Assembly: GCA_963776375.1 (NCBI GenBank)
Contig: CAVZMF010000002.1
Coordinates: 930,001 to 994,000, forward strand
Direction: 5' to 3'
DNA from: PALSA-612 sp963776375
Lineage (GTDB): Bacteria > Actinomycetota > Thermoleophilia > Gaiellales > Gaiellaceae
DNA length: 64,000 nucleotides
In this document: positions 50,296-59,471 of the stretch, piece after piece
Layout of the letters: every line of letters begins with the position of its first letter
Position numbering within the stretch: the first letter of the stretch is position 1
Notes under the pieces: model-generated
Seen by the model: the letters and a program-made list of their open reading frames with translations, nothing else
Told to the model about the DNA's origin: nothing
Databases searched by the model: none
Position numbers and translations under genes: made by a program

Positions 50296-51528
50296 GCCGC
50301 GGCACGCTCCCGCACGACTGCCTCGACAAGCGCCCGCAGCTCGGCCTCGAGATCGGGCTCTCCCGCACGCGGCACCGGCTCGTTGTCGGCGAAGACCACC
50401 TCGGCGTCCCGGCTCCGGGCCGTCTCCGCCACCACGTCGATGCCCGCTGCCTTGATCTCGACGAGGTAGACCTCGGCGTCGACGCCCGCGAGCTCCTCCT
50501 GCAGCGCGGCCCGGTCGGCGAGGCTCGCGGACGCGTGGACGACCTCGGCGTCGAGGTGGCCCGTTGCCGCGCGGCCGGCCGTGAAGACGGCCGTGCGGCG
50601 CCCGCGCAAGGACTCGAGCGGACGCAGCCGCAGGTCGCACGCGATCACCGGCACGCGCTTCACCTCCTCGATCCTTCGGCGGATCTCCCCGGCGTCCTCG
50701 CCGGCCATCGTGAGCACGACGAGGTCAGAGATCATGATCCGGTACGCGTTCAGGTACCCGGTGACGAGGTCGGCCCCCTGCAGCGCGGACGCGACGAGGA
50801 TCCGCGCGTCGGCGGCCACGGGCGGCACCGCGGCGCCGCTCCCGTCGCAGATGACGAGCTCCGGGCCGCGCGCCTCGGCCAGGGAGAGCCCTTCGAGCAC
50901 GTTCGACACCCACGTGTCGCCGGCCAGCCCGCCGCCGCAACGGCGGCAGCCGACGGTGACGACGCCCGCGGTGACCGCGGTCTCGAGGTAGTCGGACGCC
51001 GCGTGGTCGCCCGCCCGCGACCGCGCGACCAGCTCGTCGACGGTCGGCGGCCGCTCCACGACCTCGGGCGCGATCGGCCCTCCCCGTCCCATCGAGACGA
51101 CCACGACGTCCCTGTCCTCGGCCGCGAGCCGCGCCAGCTTCCCCGTCACCGCCGTCTTGCCGACGCGCTTGCCCGTTCCGGCGACGGCGATCGCCGGCAC
51201 GCCGATCGGCTCGAACGCGGGCGGGTCGAGCCGGAAGTCGGCCCCGACGTACGGAAGGCCGAGCGCAAGCGCCCGCGATGCGAGCCGGAAGCGCTCGAGG
51301 CGGCCCGAGCACCGGCTCGTCGGACAGGTCGACGACGACCTCCGGCGCGTGCTCGGCCACCGCCTGCTCGAGCCCGCCGGCGAGAGGCACGCCGTAGCTC
51401 TCGCCGCCGCGGAGCTTCTCCTTGCCGCCGACGAACACGGCGGCCACGAACTCGTATGGGAGCCCGGCGAGCGCCTCCCGGACGACGTCGGGATAGTGCT
51501 CGCCGTCGATGAGCGCGACGGCCTTCAT
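50292..51528 (-). pseudogene. cpgS: Cyclic 2,3-diphosphoglycerate synthetase, interrupted by a one-base insertion
   Basis: The first part (from ATG 51528: MKAVALIDGEHYPDVVREAL, GGKEKL, VVDLSDEPVLGP) and the second part (FRLDPPAFEPIGVPAIAVAGTGKRVGKTAVTGKL with its P-loop, then CGGGLAGDTW and ICDGSGAAVPPV) together make a complete enzyme of about 411 aa, but in different frames. Removing one G from 51299-51300 joins them. cPGS closes 2,3-bisphosphoglycerate into cyclic 2,3-DPG, a thermoprotectant and phosphate store known from methanogens. The start overlaps the metallophosphoesterase stop by four bases, and the stop overlaps the 2PGK start. The operon layout suggests the gene is functional in reality. 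Confidence 0.8.
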
Positions 51529-52331
51529 GTCTTGGCCGTGATCTCGGAGTCGATACCGGCGACGTGCTTCTCGTACGCGAGCGTCTCCGTCGAGAAGCGG
51601 ATGATCAGGTCGCGCCCGTGGTACGGGTACTGGCGCCAGACCTCGACCTGCGGCCCGTCGATCTGGACGACGTTGTAACAGGGCCTCGTGTTGCCGCGAA
51701 GGCGCAGCGAGGACACGGTGCCGGTGTTGACGATGAACATGTCCTCCAGGCGCCATGCGTACGGCACGTGCTTGTGCCCGCAGAGCACGAGATCGACGCC
51801 GGAGCGGAGCAGGCACTCGATCGCGTCGCCGGCGTCGTAGACGACGTTCCGCTCGCGGCCGGTTCCGGGAACAGGCAGCAGGTGGTGGTGAAGGACGAAG
51901 ATCCGGAGCGCCGCGGGCCGCGAGAACTGCTCCTCGATCCACGGGTAGCGGCCGCGGCCGATCTCGCCGTGGTCGAGGTCGGGCTCGGTCGAGTCGACGG
52001 CGACCACGGACACGTTGCGGACGTGCAGCACGGAGCTGCGGTCGCCGAACATCTCCTCGAAGTGGACGTAGCCGACGTTGCGCGCGTCGTGGTTGCCGGG
52101 GACGATCACGAGCGACTCGCACTCGATCCTGTCCAGGAAGGACTTGGCCTGGACGTACTCGGGCTTGAAGCCGAACGTCGTCAGGTCGCCGGAGCAGACG
52201 ACGAGGTCCGGCTCCATGTCGTTGATCTCGCTGATCGCCCGCTCGAGCAGCGTGGGGACGAAGTGCGGCCCTCCGCAATGCAGGTCGGAGATGTGGGCGA
52301 TGCTGAACGCGCCGTTCTCGACGCCCGCCAT
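51525..52331 (-). CDS. Calcineurin-like metallophosphoesterase
   Basis: A 268-aa metallophosphoesterase with every metal motif: DLHCG near 16, CSGDLT near 47, PGNHD near 79, LHHHLLP near 148 and GHKHVP near 185. The family includes CpdA-type cyclic-nucleotide and other phosphodiesterases; the substrate cannot be told from the sequence. It starts at ATG 52331 and overlaps the cPGS start by four bases, so it may act on cyclic 2,3-DPG or another phosphoester of the same pathway, by inference. It is the first gene of the run ending with the MIP18 gene. Confidence 0.9.
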   Translation of the reverse strand: MAGVENGAFSIAHISDLHCGGPHFVPTLLERAISEINDMEPDLVVCSGDLTTFGFKPEYVQAKSFLDRIECESLVIVPGNHDARNVGYVHFEEMFGDRSSVLHVRNVSVVAVDSTEPDLDHGEIGRGRYPWIEEQFSRPAALRIFVLHHHLLPVPGTGRERNVVYDAGDAIECLLRSGVDLVLCGHKHVPYAWRLEDMFIVNTGTVSSLRLRGNTRPCYNVVQIDGPQVEVWRQYPYHGRDLIIRFSTETLAYEKHVAGIDSEITAKT

Positions 52332-52540
52332 GGCGCGAAGCGTACCCGCCTCAGCACGGGAAAACCGTGGACGAGCCGCCGCTGCCTCGTTGGTGGCGAT
52401 GCGATCTCGCTGATCCTGAGTTTGCGAAACCGCGGCGGCTCGGACGCGTAGCCGGATTCACTCCGGCGGAGCCAGAGGCGGCAGTTCAACGAGACTTCGG
52501 GGAAGGGGGCTCACGGGGGAAACCGGCCGTATGGCCCGTG

Positions 52541-54043
52541 CTACAAGCCGTAGATGCCGCCGAACTTCTCGCGCAGGTAGCGCAGCAACGGCTGCGGGTC
52601 GAGCCCACCGCCGACCGTGCGCTCGAGCAACTCGCCCGGCAGGTACTTGCGGCCGTGCCGGTGCACGTTCTCGCGCAGCCACGCGCGAAAGTCGCCGAAC
52701 TCGCCCGCACGCACCTGGTCGTCGAGGCCGGGCAACTCGCGGGCGATCCGCTCCCAGAGTTGGGCGGAGATGACGTTGCCGAGCGCGTAGGTCGGGAAGT
52801 AGCCGATCGCCCCTCCCGACCAGTGCATGTCCTGGAGTACGCCGTCGGCGACGTCGGGCACGTCGATCCCCAGATACTCCTGCACCTTCGCGTCCCACGC
52901 CCCCTGCGCGTCGGCGGCCGCGAGCCGGCCGCTGACCAGCTCCTGCTCGAGCTCGAAGCGCAGGATGATGTGCAGGTTGTACGTGCACTCGTCCGCGTGG
53001 ATGCGGATCAGCGACGGCCGGACGCAGTTGACGGCGCGGTAGACGGCCTCCGCGTCGAGCCCTGCGAACGCGCCGGGGAACGTCTCGGCGAGCTGCGGGA
53101 AGAAGCGCTCCCAGAAGGGCAGACTGCGCCCGATCATGTTCTCCCACATACGGCTCTGCGACTCGTGGAAGCCGAGCGAGGCGCCGCGGCCGAGCGGCGT
53201 GCGGTAGAGGTCGCGGTCGACCTGGTACTCGTAGAGCCCATGGCCGAACTCGTGCATGCAGGCGAAGAGCGAGGTCAGATCGGCTGCGTGGTGGTTCGTG
53301 GTCAGCCGGACGTCGTGCGGCCCGCCCTTGGAGGCGAAGGGGTGCACGGTCTCGTCCACGCGCCACTCCTCGTCGAGGAAGCCGAACACGTGCAGAACGG
53401 CGGCCTCGAACTGCTGCTGGCGCTCGACGGGGAAGTCGCCGGCCAGCGCCGAGTCGTCGACGACGTCCGCGCGCTCGGCGATCTCGGCGACGAGCGGTAC
53501 GAGCCCGGTCTTGAGCTCGTCGAACACCGCGCGGACGTCGGCCGTCTTCACGCCCGGCTCGAAGTCGTCGAGCAGCGCGTCGTAGGGCTCGTCGACCGGC
53601 TGGAAGCATTCGATGTAGCGCGTCTTCAGCTCGACGTTCTGCTCGAGATAGGGGCGGAAGAGCTCGAAGTCGGACGTGCGCCGGGCCTCGCGCCAGACCG
53701 GCTCCGCGAGCGCCCCTGTCCGGGCCATCTCGGCGCGGAGCTCGATGGGCACGCGGGTGGCCTTGTCGTAGTCGCGCCGCGTCGTCCGTAGCAGGCTTGC
53801 CTCCACGGAGTCGTAGTCGAGCGACTTTCCCCAGTCCTCGAGCTCGTCGAGCAGGCTCCCGACCTCGTCGGCCGTGAACCGCTCGAACGCGAGCCGGGTG
53901 AGCGTCGCCAGCTGGTCGGCGCGGGCGCGCGCGCCCGCCTCGGGCATCTTCGTGCGCTGGTCCCAGGCCAGGATCGCCCCCGCACCGGTGATGTCCTGGA
54001 CCTCGCCGAGCCGATCGACGAGCTTCGTGTACCGATCCTCCAT
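52541..54043 (-). CDS. M32-family metallocarboxypeptidase (carboxypeptidase Taq type)
   Basis: A 500-aa carboxypeptidase of family M32, the usual length. The zinc motif is HEFGH (in FACMHEFGHGLYEYQV), followed by the downstream ESQSRMWENMIG glutamate helix, DPTV-type text near RLTTNHHAADL, and IRIHADECTYNLHIILRFE, all conserved. It removes C-terminal residues from peptides in the cytoplasm. It stands alone, starting at ATG 54043, divergent from the small gene at 54120 and 209 bases from the metallophosphoesterase. Confidence 0.94.
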   Translation of the reverse strand: MEDRYTKLVDRLGEVQDITGAGAILAWDQRTKMPEAGARARADQLATLTRLAFERFTADEVGSLLDELEDWGKSLDYDSVEASLLRTTRRDYDKATRVPIELRAEMARTGALAEPVWREARRTSDFELFRPYLEQNVELKTRYIECFQPVDEPYDALLDDFEPGVKTADVRAVFDELKTGLVPLVAEIAERADVVDDSALAGDFPVERQQQFEAAVLHVFGFLDEEWRVDETVHPFASKGGPHDVRLTTNHHAADLTSLFACMHEFGHGLYEYQVDRDLYRTPLGRGASLGFHESQSRMWENMIGRSLPFWERFFPQLAETFPGAFAGLDAEAVYRAVNCVRPSLIRIHADECTYNLHIILRFELEQELVSGRLAAADAQGAWDAKVQEYLGIDVPDVADGVLQDMHWSGGAIGYFPTYALGNVISAQLWERIARELPGLDDQVRAGEFGDFRAWLRENVHRHGRKYLPGELLERTVGGGLDPQPLLRYLREKFGGIYGL

Positions 54044-54119
54044 CGGCTCGTGATCCTACTCACGGCTATCCGTCACCCGGCGAGCGGCCGCGTCCGGGCC
54101 GGTTGGTAGCCTTGACGCA

Positions 54120-54488
54120 GTGCCATTGGAAATCCCAGATTTCCAGGCGTATTGCGGGTCAGCCCCGCCTCAGTTCCAGAACGAGGCTGAGCTCGAGTGC
54201 GCCAAGATCCTCGACTACTACGCCGTCCCCTGGGAGTACGAGCCGCGCACGTTCGTGCTCGAGAAGGACGACGAGGGCCGGGTCACGGAGGCGTTCACGC
54301 CCGACTTCTACCTCCCGGAGCAGGATCTCTTCCTCGAGGTGACGGTGATGAAGCAGTCGCTCGTGACGCGCAAGAATCGGAAGCTCCGCAAGCTGCGTGA
54401 GCAGTACCCGCACGTGAACGTCAAGCTCTTCTACAAGCGCGACATCGAGCGCCTGGCCAAGCGATACAGACTCGACCTCGCCTCCTAG
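54120..54488 (+). CDS. Small protein with PD-(D/E)xK-like nuclease pattern
   Basis: A 122-aa protein from GTG 54120. The core TPDFYLPEQDLFLEVTVMK followed by RKLREQYPHVNVKLFYKRDI has the strand-Asp, strand-Glu pattern and fold order of small PD-(D/E)xK nucleases, but the usual Lys is shifted to VMK. It could be a nuclease or a non-catalytic relative. No restriction or mobile-element genes are adjacent. The hpt gene follows after 17 bases on the same strand. Confidence 0.7.
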   Translation: MPLEIPDFQAYCGSAPPQFQNEAELECAKILDYYAVPWEYEPRTFVLEKDDEGRVTEAFTPDFYLPEQDLFLEVTVMKQSLVTRKNRKLRKLREQYPHVNVKLFYKRDIERLAKRYRLDLAS

Positions 54489-54505
54489 CCGCGGACGCCG
54501 CGGGC

Positions 54506-55063
54506 GTGCCGCCGCCTCCCTCCGACCGGCGGATCGGAGACGTCTACCTCTCGTCCGACGAGATCGCGGCGCGGGTCGTGCAGCTCGGCGAGCAGATCGG
54601 CCAGGACTATGCGGGCCGGGAGCCGATTCTGATCGGCTGCCTCAAGTCGAGCTTCATCTTCCTCGCCGACCTCTCGCGCGCGCTGCCGATCGTGCACCGC
54701 ATCGACTTCGTCGAACTGGCCGGCTACGGCGGCCGTGGGACGGGCGGTTCCAGCGCCATCCGGCTCCTCAAGGATCTCGATCTCGACATCGTCGGCCAGG
54801 ACATCCTGCTCGTCGAAGACGTCGTGGACACGGGGCTGACGCTGCACACGCTGACGAGGACGCTCGGCCTGCGCAATCCGCGGTCGATCGCGGCCGTGAC
54901 CCTGCTCGACCGGCCGTACCGGCGGCTCGTCGAGGAGCTGCCCGTCCGCTACGTCGGCTTCACCGTGCCGGACGAGTTCTTCGTCGGCTACGGCTTCGAC
55001 CTCGACGAGCGCTACCGCAACCTGCCCGACCTGCATCTGGCCGCCGACGGCAACGGCGGCTAG
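54506..55063 (+). CDS. hpt: Hypoxanthine phosphoribosyltransferase
   Basis: A 185-aa purine-salvage enzyme that joins hypoxanthine or guanine to PRPP. The PRPP signature ILLVEDVVDTGLTL is at about 100-113, the flexible-loop region is LAGYGG, and PDEFFVGYGFDLDERYRNLP near the C-terminus is typical of bacterial Hpt. It starts at GTG 54506, probably in one transcript with the preceding small gene. Confidence 0.95.
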   Translation: MPPPPSDRRIGDVYLSSDEIAARVVQLGEQIGQDYAGREPILIGCLKSSFIFLADLSRALPIVHRIDFVELAGYGGRGTGGSSAIRLLKDLDLDIVGQDILLVEDVVDTGLTLHTLTRTLGLRNPRSIAAVTLLDRPYRRLVEELPVRYVGFTVPDEFFVGYGFDLDERYRNLPDLHLAADGNGG

Positions 55064-55107
55064 CGCGCCGTCCCTCGCCGCGCGGCCGGACGCGGGCACC
55101 GTGTCGC

Positions 55108-55151
55108 TTGAAGTCTCGACCGACTCAGCTATGATTTAGGCATGCCTCAAA
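55108..55151 (+). promoter_or_regulatory. mntR promoter with overlapping MntR/DtxR-type operator
   Basis: TTGAAG (55108-55113) and TATGAT (55130-55135) form a good promoter with a 16-base spacer. Transcription would begin about seven bases later, at or next to the ATG at 55142, so the message is likely leaderless. A perfect 10-base palindrome AGGCATGCCT (55138-55147), flanked by TTT and AAA, covers the start site. It resembles DtxR/MntR operators and includes the start codon itself. Metal-loaded regulator binding here would block its own promoter and hence mntH. Confidence 0.75.
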
Positions 55152-55840
55152 AAACGCTCGGCAGATCCGCCTCCGAAGAGCTCACCGCCGCCGTCGAGGA
55201 CTATGTCAAGGCGATCTACACCCTCGAGGCGCGTGAGGACGCGGTCTCGACCACGGCGCTCGCCGCGCGCCTCCAGGTCCAGCCGGGATCCGTCTCCGCG
55301 ATGCTGCGCAAACTTTCGGCGCTCGACCTCGCGGAGCACGAGCCCTACCACGGCGTCCGCCTGACGGAGAAGGGCCGTAAGGTGGCGCTCGAGGTCATCC
55401 GCCATCACCGGCTGCTCGAGCTGTACCTCGTCGAGAGCCTCGGGATGAGCTGGGACGAGGTGGACGCCGAGGCCGAGGTGCTCGAGCACGTGCTCTCCGA
55501 CCAGCTCGAAGAGCTGATCGCGGCCAAGCTCGGCGACCCGACGCTCGACCCGCACGGCGACCCCATCCCCAGCCGTGAGCTGACGATCGACACCAGCGAG
55601 AGCCGCGGCCTCTACTCGCTGCAGCCGGGTGAGGAGGGCACGTTCGTGCGCGTCTCGGACTCCGACCCCGAGATGCTCCGCTTCCTGGCCGAACGCGGCA
55701 TCGCCCCGGGCGCGTTCCTCGAGGTACTGGACAAGCAGCCCTTCGACGGCCCGATCTACGTGCGCGTCGCCGACGAGGTGCACGCGCTCGGGGCGACGCT
55801 CGCCCGCGCGATGCGGGTGAGCGACGACCTGCCGAAGTGA
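55142..55840 (+). CDS. mntR: DtxR/MntR-family metal-dependent regulator
   Basis: A 232-aa iron/manganese-responsive repressor of the longer DtxR type. The helix-turn-helix is at about 15-70 (YVKAIYTLEAREDAVSTTALAARLQVQPGSVSAMLRKLS). The metal-binding and dimer region follows (ALEVIRHHRLLELYLVESLGMSWDEVDAEAEVLEHVLSD, with the His-His-Glu ligands), then a C-terminal FeoA/SH3-like domain (about 155-228). The start is ATG 55142, matching a leaderless promoter. Its stop overlaps the mntH start by four bases (GTGA). The pairing with an Nramp transporter points to manganese rather than iron. Confidence 0.9.
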   Translation: MPQKTLGRSASEELTAAVEDYVKAIYTLEAREDAVSTTALAARLQVQPGSVSAMLRKLSALDLAEHEPYHGVRLTEKGRKVALEVIRHHRLLELYLVESLGMSWDEVDAEAEVLEHVLSDQLEELIAAKLGDPTLDPHGDPIPSRELTIDTSESRGLYSLQPGEEGTFVRVSDSDPEMLRFLAERGIAPGAFLEVLDKQPFDGPIYVRVADEVHALGATLARAMRVSDDLPK

Positions 55841-57156
55841 AGTCGCATCCCTCAGAGCCAGTCGCCGCGGCGACGGCCGACTCGGGCTCGCTCCCGGCCC
55901 CGTACGAGTACGAACAGAGCGCGCTCGAAACGCTGCTCGCGAAGGGCAGGCTGCGGGCGACGCTGGCAATGCTCGGCCCGGCGTTCGTCGCGGCGATCGC
56001 GTACGTCGACCCGGGCAACTTCGCGACCAATGTCCAGGGCGGCGCCCAGTTCGGCTACCTGCTGCTCTGGGTCGTGGTGGCCGCGAACCTGATGGCGATG
56101 GTGATCCAGTACCTGTCGGCCAAGCTGGGCATCGTCACCGACCGCAACCTGCCCGAGAACTTCCGCGAGCACTACCCTCGATCGGTCTCGATCGGCATGT
56201 GGGTGCAGGCGGAGATCATCTCGATGTCGACGGACATCGCCGAGTTCCTCGGCGCCGCGCTCGGGCTCAACCTGCTCTTCCACGTACCGCTCCTCGTCGC
56301 CGGCGTGATGACCGGATTCATCGCCTTCGGCATCCTCGAGTTGCGCCGCCGCGGCTATCGCGCGTTCGAGCTCGCGATCACCGCGCTGCTCGGGCTCATC
56401 TTCATGGGCTTCCTCTACGAGACCCTCAAGATCGGCCCGTCCGCGTCTGCGGCCGCGGGCGGGCTGGTCCCCCATTTCGCCGGTACGGATTCGCTCTACC
56501 TCGCCGTCGGGATCATCGGCGCGACGGTGATGCCGCACGCGATCTACCTTCACTCCGCGCTGACCAGCAAGCGCATGCCCTGCCGCGACGACGCCGAGCG
56601 CGGCAAGGTGCTGCGCTTCGAGCGCCTCGACGTGATCATCGCGCTCGGCCTCGCGGGCGTGATCAACATGAGCATGCTCGCCGTCGCCGCCAAACTCTTC
56701 CACGGGAGCGGCCTCACCGACGTCGACAGCATCCCGGGCGCGCACCAGGCCTTCGGCGACCTCGTCGGCGGCAGCGCCGCGCTCGCCTTCGCGGTCGCGC
56801 TGCTCGCCTCGGGCGCCTCCTCCAGCAGCGTGGGCACCTACGCGGGCCAGATCGTGATGGCCGGCTTCATCAAGATCCGGCTCTCCGTCTACGTGCGGCG
56901 GATCGTGACGATGATCCCCGCGCTCGCCGTGCTCGCCGCCGGCGTCAGCCCGACGGATGCGCTCGTTCTCAGCCAGGTCGTCCTCTCCTTCGGGATCCCC
57001 TTCGCGCTGATACCGCTGGTCATGCTCACGAGCCGCAAGGACGTCATGGGCGCCCACGTCAACCGCCGCCTCACCACCTGGGCGGCCTGGGGCATGGCGG
57101 GGCTGATCACGGCCCTGAACATCTTCCTGCTCGCGAAGACGTTCGGTCTCGCCTAG
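55837..57156 (+). CDS. mntH: Nramp-family manganese/divalent metal transporter
   Basis: A 439-aa, about eleven-helix Nramp transporter. The metal-binding motif in helix 1 is present (IAYVDPGNFATNVQGG, with Asp and Asn), and the helix 6 motif reads MPHAIYLHSAL, matching the conserved M-P-H. These use the proton gradient to import Mn2+ and other divalent metals. GTG 55837 overlaps the regulator stop by four bases, so the two are one operon under MntR-type control. The 3' end overlaps the stop of the convergent ccmI-like gene by three to four bases. Confidence 0.94.
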   Translation: MKSHPSEPVAAATADSGSLPAPYEYEQSALETLLAKGRLRATLAMLGPAFVAAIAYVDPGNFATNVQGGAQFGYLLLWVVVAANLMAMVIQYLSAKLGIVTDRNLPENFREHYPRSVSIGMWVQAEIISMSTDIAEFLGAALGLNLLFHVPLLVAGVMTGFIAFGILELRRRGYRAFELAITALLGLIFMGFLYETLKIGPSASAAAGGLVPHFAGTDSLYLAVGIIGATVMPHAIYLHSALTSKRMPCRDDAERGKVLRFERLDVIIALGLAGVINMSMLAVAAKLFHGSGLTDVDSIPGAHQAFGDLVGGSAALAFAVALLASGASSSSVGTYAGQIVMAGFIKIRLSVYVRRIVTMIPALAVLAAGVSPTDALVLSQVVLSFGIPFALIPLVMLTSRKDVMGAHVNRRLTTWAAWGMAGLITALNIFLLAKTFGLA

Positions 57157-57449
57157 CCGTCGAGCGCTCTGAGCGCCTCCGCGGCCTCGCGGCGCAGCGG
57201 GCCGACCAGGGCGCGGTAGTCCTCATCCGAGACCTTGCCGGTGCGGTGGTCGAACTCGAGCTCCTTCAGCGCGGCGAGCGCTCTGTCCCGCTCCTCGGCC
57301 AGCGACAGCCTCCGCCGCGTCGCGGCGTCGGGCGCGTAGAGCCGGTCGGCATCCGCGGCGGCAGCGGGCTCGCGCAGGAACGGGCGCGACACGAAGACGA
57401 CACATGCGATCGCGAGCGCGGCGCCGAGGACGAGCGCGAATGTGGTCAT
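57153..57449 (-). CDS. CcmI-like cytochrome c biogenesis protein (short form)
   Basis: A 98-aa protein. It has a membrane helix at about 4-20 (FALVLGAALAIACVVFVSRPFL), then a basic/acidic helical segment with RALAALKELEFDHRTGKVSDEDYRALVGPLR, which is the hallmark of CcmI/CycH N-terminal membrane regions. The TPR domain of full CcmI is absent. The start at ATG 57449 overlaps the ccmF stop by four bases. It completes a ccmE-ccmF-ccmI-like cluster and probably helps present apocytochrome c to CcmF. Confidence 0.8.
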   Translation of the reverse strand: MTTFALVLGAALAIACVVFVSRPFLREPAAAADADRLYAPDAATRRRLSLAEERDRALAALKELEFDHRTGKVSDEDYRALVGPLRREAAEALRALDG

Positions 57450-59452
57450 GCCCGGACCAGCGCCCCGGCCTGGCCGTACCGCTCGGCCAGCCGACGCTCC
57501 TCGCGCGCGTCCGGCCAGAGCGTGATCACGCAGCCGACGACGAAGACGAAGCCTGCCAGCCAGATCATGTTGATCAGCGGCTTGACGAGGATTTTCACGT
57601 ACACGCCGCCGTTCTTCGTGACGCCGCCCAGGATCACGTCGCGGTCCTCTCCCGTGAGCCAGCTGGACGCAATCGACATCTCGCTCGACGTCTGCTGCTC
57701 CCGGAAGTAGAAGTTCTTCCCCGGGCACTGCCGGTCGACGTAGCCCGAGCCCTGGAAGACGTCGAAGCAGGCTCGGATCTCGCTGTGGTTGCCGACGTTC
57801 GGCCTGTTGACCAGCTGCCGGTACACGTAGGTGTAGCCGGCGACCCTGACCTCGTCACCGGGCTGGAGCGCCTTCGTGCCGGTCTCGTAGACCGACTGGT
57901 AGACGCTCGAGCCGGCGATCCCGATGGCCAGGAAGACGATCGCGGCATGGACGACGTAGCCGCCGTACCGGCGGCGGTTGCGGGCCACGAGGTCGAAGAA
58001 GGCCGGGAAGTAGCCGCTGCCGGCCACCGCTCTCCGGGCCATCGTCCCGCGCACGAACTCGAGCACGATCGACGCGAGCACGAAGGCCGAGAACGAGTAG
58101 GCGAGCAGGCCCGGCAGCGACGACCCGCCGCCGAGCGCGATCACGAGGACGCCGACCGCGATCGCGGCCGCCGCCGGGATCCAGAGCGTGCGGCGGAGCG
58201 CGCCCCACGATGCCCGGCGCCAGGCGACCAGCGGCCCGATGCCCATCAGCAGGAGCAGCGGCAGGCCGAACACGCGCAGGAAGAAGTCGTAGTACGGCCG
58301 ACCGACGGTCACCGACTCGCCGCGCACGGCCTGCGTCAGGAGCGGGTACGTCACGCCCCAGAGGATCGTCAGGCAGAGCGCGACGAGCAGCAGGTTGTTG
58401 TAGAGGAACGTCGCCTCGCGCGACACGACCGACTCCAGCTTCGTCTTCGCGCGGAGGAGCGGAAGCCGCCAGAAGACGAGCGCGAGGCTCACGGCCGTCA
58501 CGAGACAGATGAAGCCGAGGAACCACGGCCCGATCGAGCTCTGGGTGAACGAGTGAATCGAGTTGATGATCCCGGAGCGGGTCAGGAACGTCCCGAAGAT
58601 CGAAAGGCAGAAGGCCAGGATCACGAGCAGCATGTTCCAGACCTTCATCATCCCCTTCTTCTCCTGCACCATCACCGAGTGCAGGAACGCCGTCGCGGCG
58701 AGCCAGGGCATCAGCGCCGCGTTCTCGACCGGGTCCCAGGCGTAGTAGCCGCCCCAGCCGACCTCGACGTAGGCCCAGTGCGCGCCCAGGAGCTGGCCGA
58801 CGCCGAGGAACGTCCAGGCGGCGAGCGTCCACCGGCGCGTGGCAACGATCCAGCGCTCGTCCGTCCGGCCCGAGAGAAGCGCGCCCATCGCGAACGCGAA
58901 CGGCACCGTCAGGCCCACGTAGCCGAGATAGAGCATCGGCGGGTGGATGACCATGTAGGGGTTCTGCAGGCTCGGGTTGAGGCCGAGGCCGTCGGCCGGG
59001 GCCGCCTGCGTCTCGAACGGGCTCGCGACCGCGACGAGGAGCAGCGCGAAGAACGAGGCGACGACGCCGAGGGTCGGGACGACCCAGGCGATCACCTCGC
59101 GCGCGGCGATCCGGTTGAAGTAGACGGCCGCGGCCGCGTAGCAGAGCAGGACGAGCAGCCAGAGCAGCAGCGAGCCCTCCTGCCCGCCCCAGAAGGCCGA
59201 GAAGGTGTAGAAGGCCGGCAGCTTCTTGCTCGTATGGTCGGCGACGTAGGTGAAGGAGAAGTCGTGCCGCATGAGCGCCGTGAGCAGGACGGCCGCGGCG
59301 ACGAGGGCCGCGCCGAAGGCTGCGATCAGGGCGTTCTGCGCCGAGACGGCGAGACGGCGGCGCCGCTCGTGCGCGGCGATCGCGCCCGCGACCGCGGCGT
59401 ACACGGAGAGGCCCAGGCAAACGACGAGCGCGGCGCGGCCCAGCTCAGGCAC
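57446..59452 (-). CDS. ccmF: Cytochrome c-type biogenesis protein CcmF
   Basis: A 668-aa heme lyase subunit with about fifteen membrane helices. The WWD heme-binding domain is recognisable (AHWAYVEVGWGGYYAWDPVEN). Conserved histidines (MVIHPPMLY and others) flank it, and a large C-terminal periplasmic domain holds YTYVYR and CPGKNFYF segments. CcmF attaches heme from CcmE to apocytochrome c outside the membrane. It starts at ATG 59452, 19 bases downstream of ccmE. Other ccm genes (ABC, G) are not in this window. Confidence 0.95.
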   Translation of the reverse strand: MPELGRAALVVCLGLSVYAAVAGAIAAHERRRRLAVSAQNALIAAFGAALVAAAVLLTALMRHDFSFTYVADHTSKKLPAFYTFSAFWGGQEGSLLLWLLVLLCYAAAAVYFNRIAAREVIAWVVPTLGVVASFFALLLVAVASPFETQAAPADGLGLNPSLQNPYMVIHPPMLYLGYVGLTVPFAFAMGALLSGRTDERWIVATRRWTLAAWTFLGVGQLLGAHWAYVEVGWGGYYAWDPVENAALMPWLAATAFLHSVMVQEKKGMMKVWNMLLVILAFCLSIFGTFLTRSGIINSIHSFTQSSIGPWFLGFICLVTAVSLALVFWRLPLLRAKTKLESVVSREATFLYNNLLLVALCLTILWGVTYPLLTQAVRGESVTVGRPYYDFFLRVFGLPLLLLMGIGPLVAWRRASWGALRRTLWIPAAAAIAVGVLVIALGGGSSLPGLLAYSFSAFVLASIVLEFVRGTMARRAVAGSGYFPAFFDLVARNRRRYGGYVVHAAIVFLAIGIAGSSVYQSVYETGTKALQPGDEVRVAGYTYVYRQLVNRPNVGNHSEIRACFDVFQGSGYVDRQCPGKNFYFREQQTSSEMSIASSWLTGEDRDVILGGVTKNGGVYVKILVKPLINMIWLAGFVFVVGCVITLWPDAREERRLAERYGQAGALVRA

Positions 59453-59471
59453 GGCTCTGCTCGGGCACGGC

